From Streptosporangium canum (GTDB lineage Bacteria > Actinomycetota > Actinomycetes > Streptosporangiales > Streptosporangiaceae): 43,014 nt of DNA. The stretch covers positions 1 through 43,014 of the forward strand of contig NZ_FOQY01000052.1 of NCBI RefSeq assembly GCF_900113865.1. The letters run 5' to 3'. Below are positions 40,373 through 43,014 of the stretch, one piece after another. The translations under genes and the position numbers were made by a program. Positions within the stretch are counted from its first letter, which is position 1; every line of letters begins with the position of its first letter. The notes beneath the pieces are model-generated. The model was not told the DNA's origin. It did no database searches and saw only the letters and a program-made list of their open reading frames with translations.

Positions 40373-41968
40373 TCAGGTGGTCTGGATGCCGGCTCGGCCG
40401 TCTTCGACGACGAGCTGCGCACGGGTCGTCACGGTGCCTCCGGGTGTCGTGACACGGTCAGCCACCCGGTAGTCCGCGGTCCACTCCTGTTCGGTCACGG
40501 TGCAGGTGACGTAGCCTCGCTGGAAGTTGTGGTATTTGATGTGCGGGTTCTCGGCGAGCAGTGTCAGGCCGACCTGGTCGTGGTCGGCACCGTCGAGCCC
40601 GGAGGTGATGGAGGTTCCGACGAACTCGGTACCCACGGTGGGCGATGCGGGGTCGGCGAAGTCGAGTTTGAGGTCGGAGGCCACGCTGCGGTGGAGGTCT
40701 CCGCCCAAGGAGACGAGGTTCTTGACGCCGCGTTCGTGGGCGCCGCCGAGCACCCGGTTACGAGAGCCGACGTAACCGTCCCAGGTGTCCATCGGCACCA
40801 CCATGTCCGGCCCGGCCTTGACGTCGAGCTGGGCCATGGCGTTCTGCTGTCCGATGACGTTCCATCGTGTTCCGGAGGCGGCCAGCCCGTCGAGCAGCCA
40901 TCGCTCCTGCTCCTCGCCCGTGATGGTGCGGCTGGGGTCCAGCGATCCTGGGTTGGGCGGCTTCTCGCCGTCGCCGCCCGCCTGGTCCGAGCGGTACTGC
41001 CGGGTGTCGAGAATGCTGAACTCAGCCAAGGTGCCATAGCGCAGGCGCCGGTACAGCTGCATGTCCGGCCCGTTGGGCAGCTGTGACAGGCGCAGCGGCA
41101 TGTGTTCCCAGTAGGCCCTGAAGGCGTTGGCGCGCCGGACCAGAAAGCTTGCCGGCGGGGCGCTCGGGTGCGCCTCGTCGGCCCAGTTGTCGACGACTTC
41201 GTGGTCGTCGAGCGTGACGATCCAGGGCGCGGCGGCATGCGCGGCCTGCAGATCCGGGTCGATCTTGTACAGGGCGTACCGCTCCCGGTAGTCGTCGAGT
41301 GTCACCGTCTGGCGCATGGCGTGAGGGTCCCCGGAGTCGGGGCGTACGCCCTTGTCGGCGCCGAACTCGTAGATGTAGTCACCGAGAAAGAGGATCACGT
41401 CATGGTCGCGGCGGGCCATGTCGGCGAGGGCGGTGTAGTAGCCCTCGAACCACGCCTGGCAGGACGCGAAGGCGAAGCTCATCGCGGAGATGGCGTCGCC
41501 GGGGGCCGGAGCGGTACGGGTGCGGCCGACGGGGCTGATCTGCCCCCCGACCCGGAAACGGTAGAAGTAGTGCCGCCACGGACGCAGGCCCTGGACATCG
41601 ACATGGACGGTGTGGGAGTACTCAGGCCGGGCGGTCGCAGTGCCGCGGCGCACGACACGGTGGAACGCCTCATCCTCGGCCACCTGCCACTGGACCGTTA
41701 CCGGGCGCTGGTCCATCCCGCCGAACGGCGCCAGTGGTTCCGGCGCCAGCCGCGTCCAGATCACCACCGCGTCGGGCAGCGGGTCGCCGGACGCGATCCC
41801 CAGGGTGAAGAGGGGTTGACGGTCCACATTCACCGCGGATGCCGCGTGGGCGCTGCGGATGCCGGGAAGGGCGCCGGTCAAGGCCAAGGCGGCGGCCGTG
41901 CCGGTCACGGTCAGGAACCTGCGTCTGGTCGCGGCGGCAGCCGCGAGGCCGGCCTGGGTTGATCTCAT
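40373..41968 (-). CDS. PhoD-like alkaline phosphatase/phosphodiesterase, Tat-exported
   Basis: 531 residues from ATG 41968; GTG 41989 is an alternative and neither has a strong ribosome site. A twin-arginine signal (TRRRFLTVTG) with a hydrophobic stretch ends near SAHA. A PhoD N-terminal beta domain follows (FTLGIASGDPLPDAVVIWTRL). The metallophosphatase core comes next, with SFAFASCQAWFEGYY, VILFLGDYIYEFG, VTLDDHEVVDNWADE, NVIGQQNAMAQ and SLGGDLHRSVASDLK carrying the Asp, His and Asn metal ligands. Known relatives use Ca and Fe and release phosphate from mono- and diesters outside the cell. An F5/8 domain gene follows in the same unit. No convincing PHO box was seen. Confidence 0.9.
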   Translation of the reverse strand: MRSTQAGLAAAAATRRRFLTVTGTAAALALTGALPGIRSAHAASAVNVDRQPLFTLGIASGDPLPDAVVIWTRLAPEPLAPFGGMDQRPVTVQWQVAEDEAFHRVVRRGTATARPEYSHTVHVDVQGLRPWRHYFYRFRVGGQISPVGRTRTAPAPGDAISAMSFAFASCQAWFEGYYTALADMARRDHDVILFLGDYIYEFGADKGVRPDSGDPHAMRQTVTLDDYRERYALYKIDPDLQAAHAAAPWIVTLDDHEVVDNWADEAHPSAPPASFLVRRANAFRAYWEHMPLRLSQLPNGPDMQLYRRLRYGTLAEFSILDTRQYRSDQAGGDGEKPPNPGSLDPSRTITGEEQERWLLDGLAASGTRWNVIGQQNAMAQLDVKAGPDMVVPMDTWDGYVGSRNRVLGGAHERGVKNLVSLGGDLHRSVASDLKLDFADPASPTVGTEFVGTSITSGLDGADHDQVGLTLLAENPHIKYHNFQRGYVTCTVTEQEWTADYRVADRVTTPGGTVTTRAQLVVEDGRAGIQTT

Positions 41969-42141
41969 GAAGTCAGATGAAACCGACACCTGATGACCAC
42001 ATCCCCAATAGGAATAGGCGAGTTCGTGAACACGCGTCCAAGGCGGTTGCGGCCGAAGGGATTTCGGCCGCGTGCGCCTGTGGGCGGCGACCACCATGTC
42101 ACTGGCGTCGACCTGAAGATCGTTCCCGGACGCGCCGGTAA

Positions 42142-42170
42142 AGGGTATCGAGATCTTGGTGATATGACAA
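42142..42170 (-). promoter_or_regulatory. Putative promoter of the PhoD-like unit
   Basis: Minus strand TTGTCA (42165-42170), 17-base spacer, TACCCT (42142-42147), about 175 bases before the start. The rest of 41969-42391 shows nothing else recognisable. Confidence 0.4.
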
Positions 42171-42391
42171 AAATCGTTTTAACGTTCCTTGCCGCGGATC
42201 GTGACCGAGTGGCTGGACAGAGGTCAGCAGTGGTGGCCGCTGTTCGTGGAACGTGCCAATTTTCTGGAGGCATCGGAGACGTGGCTGGAGAAAGCGCAAG
42301 CGCCGGTCCTCCCGATTTCACCGGGGGGTCCGGCGCCACTTTCGCATTCCAGAGGAAACGGCACTCTCGGCATCCGCCTGCTTCCCCTCCG

Positions 42392-42592
42392 TCATCGATT
42401 CGGAATCGCATGGCGGAGCCGTACGCGGCGGGCGGTGAGGTCCTCGGCGAACCGCCGGACCGTCGGCCCCACCCGCACAGGCTGTCCGGTGAACCGGCCG
42501 TGCGCGGGGTCGAGCGCGGCCTCCGGGACGGCGACCCATACCCTGACCTCTGCCAATGTCTGCCCCAGCACCTGGCGCCCCGGGTTGGGCAC
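42392..42592 (-). CDS. Small hypothetical protein
   Basis: 66 residues, not recognised. GTG 42592 has an excellent ribosome site (GGAGG, five bases upstream), which is the main reason for accepting it. The sequence is basic, with VRVWVAVPEAALDP and FTGQPVRVGPTVRRFAEDL, and no signal or membrane helix. It could be a real small gene or a fragment cut off by the nearby transposon insertion. Confidence 0.4.
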   Translation of the reverse strand: MPNPGRQVLGQTLAEVRVWVAVPEAALDPAHGRFTGQPVRVGPTVRRFAEDLTARRVRLRHAIPNR

Positions 42593-42815
42593 CAGATCCT
42601 CCGGCTGAGGATTTACATCCCCTTCGGATATGGATACAGCGGCGGTGTCATTGAGGTGATCTCAGCAAGATCGGTTCGGGCATTTTACTCTTGATGCCGT
42701 CACAAGGGTGCCGGCGGACATGAATCGGGATGGATCGCGATGCCCCTGAAATAGGCGTGGAGCTTTCGGTAGAAGAGGTCTCACCACAAGCCGTCTTCGG
42801 TCCAGAAAGCCCCAC

Positions 42816-43014
42816 GTGATCACCTATCGTGCCACGCTCGACGTCCCCCGGGAGCTGGTTTGCCATCTCTCCCTGCTACTGGCGGCCGAACGCCGCCGCC
42901 TGGGCACCCGCTCGGGTTCTCGGGCGCTGACCTGTTTTGCGCAGGCGGTGATGGGGCTGCGCTGGTTTCGCGACCGTACCGACCGGGCCGCCCTCGGCCG
43001 CGACCACGGCGTCT
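42816..43014 (+). mobile_element. IS5-family transposase, 5' part (continues off window)
   Basis: 66 open codons from GTG 42816 to the edge. ITYRATLDVPRELV, then LLAAERRRLGTRSGSRALTC and LRWFRDRTDRAALGRDHGV match the N-terminal helix-turn-helix segment of actinomycete IS5-type DDE transposases. The catalytic domain and right end are outside the window. The left terminal repeat was not identified in the 220 bases upstream. Confidence 0.75.

Noticed and set aside
41969..42100. PHO box upstream of the PhoD-like gene
   Set aside because: Only a single GTTCACG-like element is visible and the required tandem 11-bp repeats are absent.
41993..42694. 233-codon plus-strand ORF upstream of the PhoD-like gene
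   Set aside because: Covers the probable phoD promoter and opposes the small ORF. Its composition looks like an antisense shadow, with no recognisable domain.

Overview
The window is high-GC DNA from a filamentous actinomycete, most likely a Streptosporangiales relative (Streptosporangium, Nonomuraea or similar). The evidence is codon use, GTG/TTG starts, Tat-exported enzymes, a WhiJ-type HTH/DUF397/anti-sigma cluster, F420/PPOX-type proteins and a SapA-like spore protein. This placement is inferred from gene content only; no rRNA or tRNA gene was seen.

Layout. 1-5 kb: a truncated secreted cell-wall amidase, a luciferase-fold oxidoreductase, a divergent TetR/metallo-beta-lactamase pair, and a secreted intradiol dioxygenase joined to a carbohydrate/lignin-binding module. 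5.2-13.2 kb: an amidohydrolase facing a tight five-gene catabolic locus (DeoR repressor, APC permease, FGGY kinase, GlpA-like FAD oxidoreductase with a [2Fe-2S] tail, NAD(P)/FAD oxidoreductase). Its last four genes run together, with 4-base overlaps between the three enzyme genes and the permease. The kinase resembles glycerol kinase but has lost the glycerol-contacting Arg, so the substrate is probably another polyol. 13.3-20.9 kb: an RsbW-like kinase, an EF-hand protein, an LCM-type methyltransferase, a two-gene membrane complex that looks like an ion-driven stator (MotAB/ZorAB style), a SapA-like secreted protein, a PPOX flavin/F420 protein and a 2-hydroxyacid dehydrogenase. 21-24.1 kb: an EACC1-like coiled-coil protein and an unrecognised membrane protein.

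24.5-37 kb is a defence-type island in visible decay. It opens with an IS1380-family transposase remnant. Then come a PglW-type NERD/kinase gene with one clear frameshift and a doubtful 5' end, a convergent HEPN-like protein gene, and a structured RNA ending in a near-perfect intrinsic terminator. A DUF397 scrap follows, then a PglX-type DNA methyltransferase lacking its N-terminal region, and an HNH / DprA / zinc-ribbon phosphoribosyltransferase trio. PglY, PglZ and the other BREX-2 parts are absent here, so this is either a BREX-2 remnant or a reduced, rearranged system.

37-39.3 kb: a WhiJ-type regulator, DUF397 protein and HATPase protein with a strongly folded leader, followed by a WD40 scrap. 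39.4-42.2 kb: a Tat-exported PhoD-like phosphatase with a downstream secreted F5/8-type C domain protein, which is frameshifted at a G7 run. The window ends with a small ORF and the start of an IS5-type transposase.

Frameshifts sit in two otherwise well-preserved genes (near 26,978 and at 39,993-39,999). Both could be real lesions or base-calling errors, and raw-read inspection would settle this.
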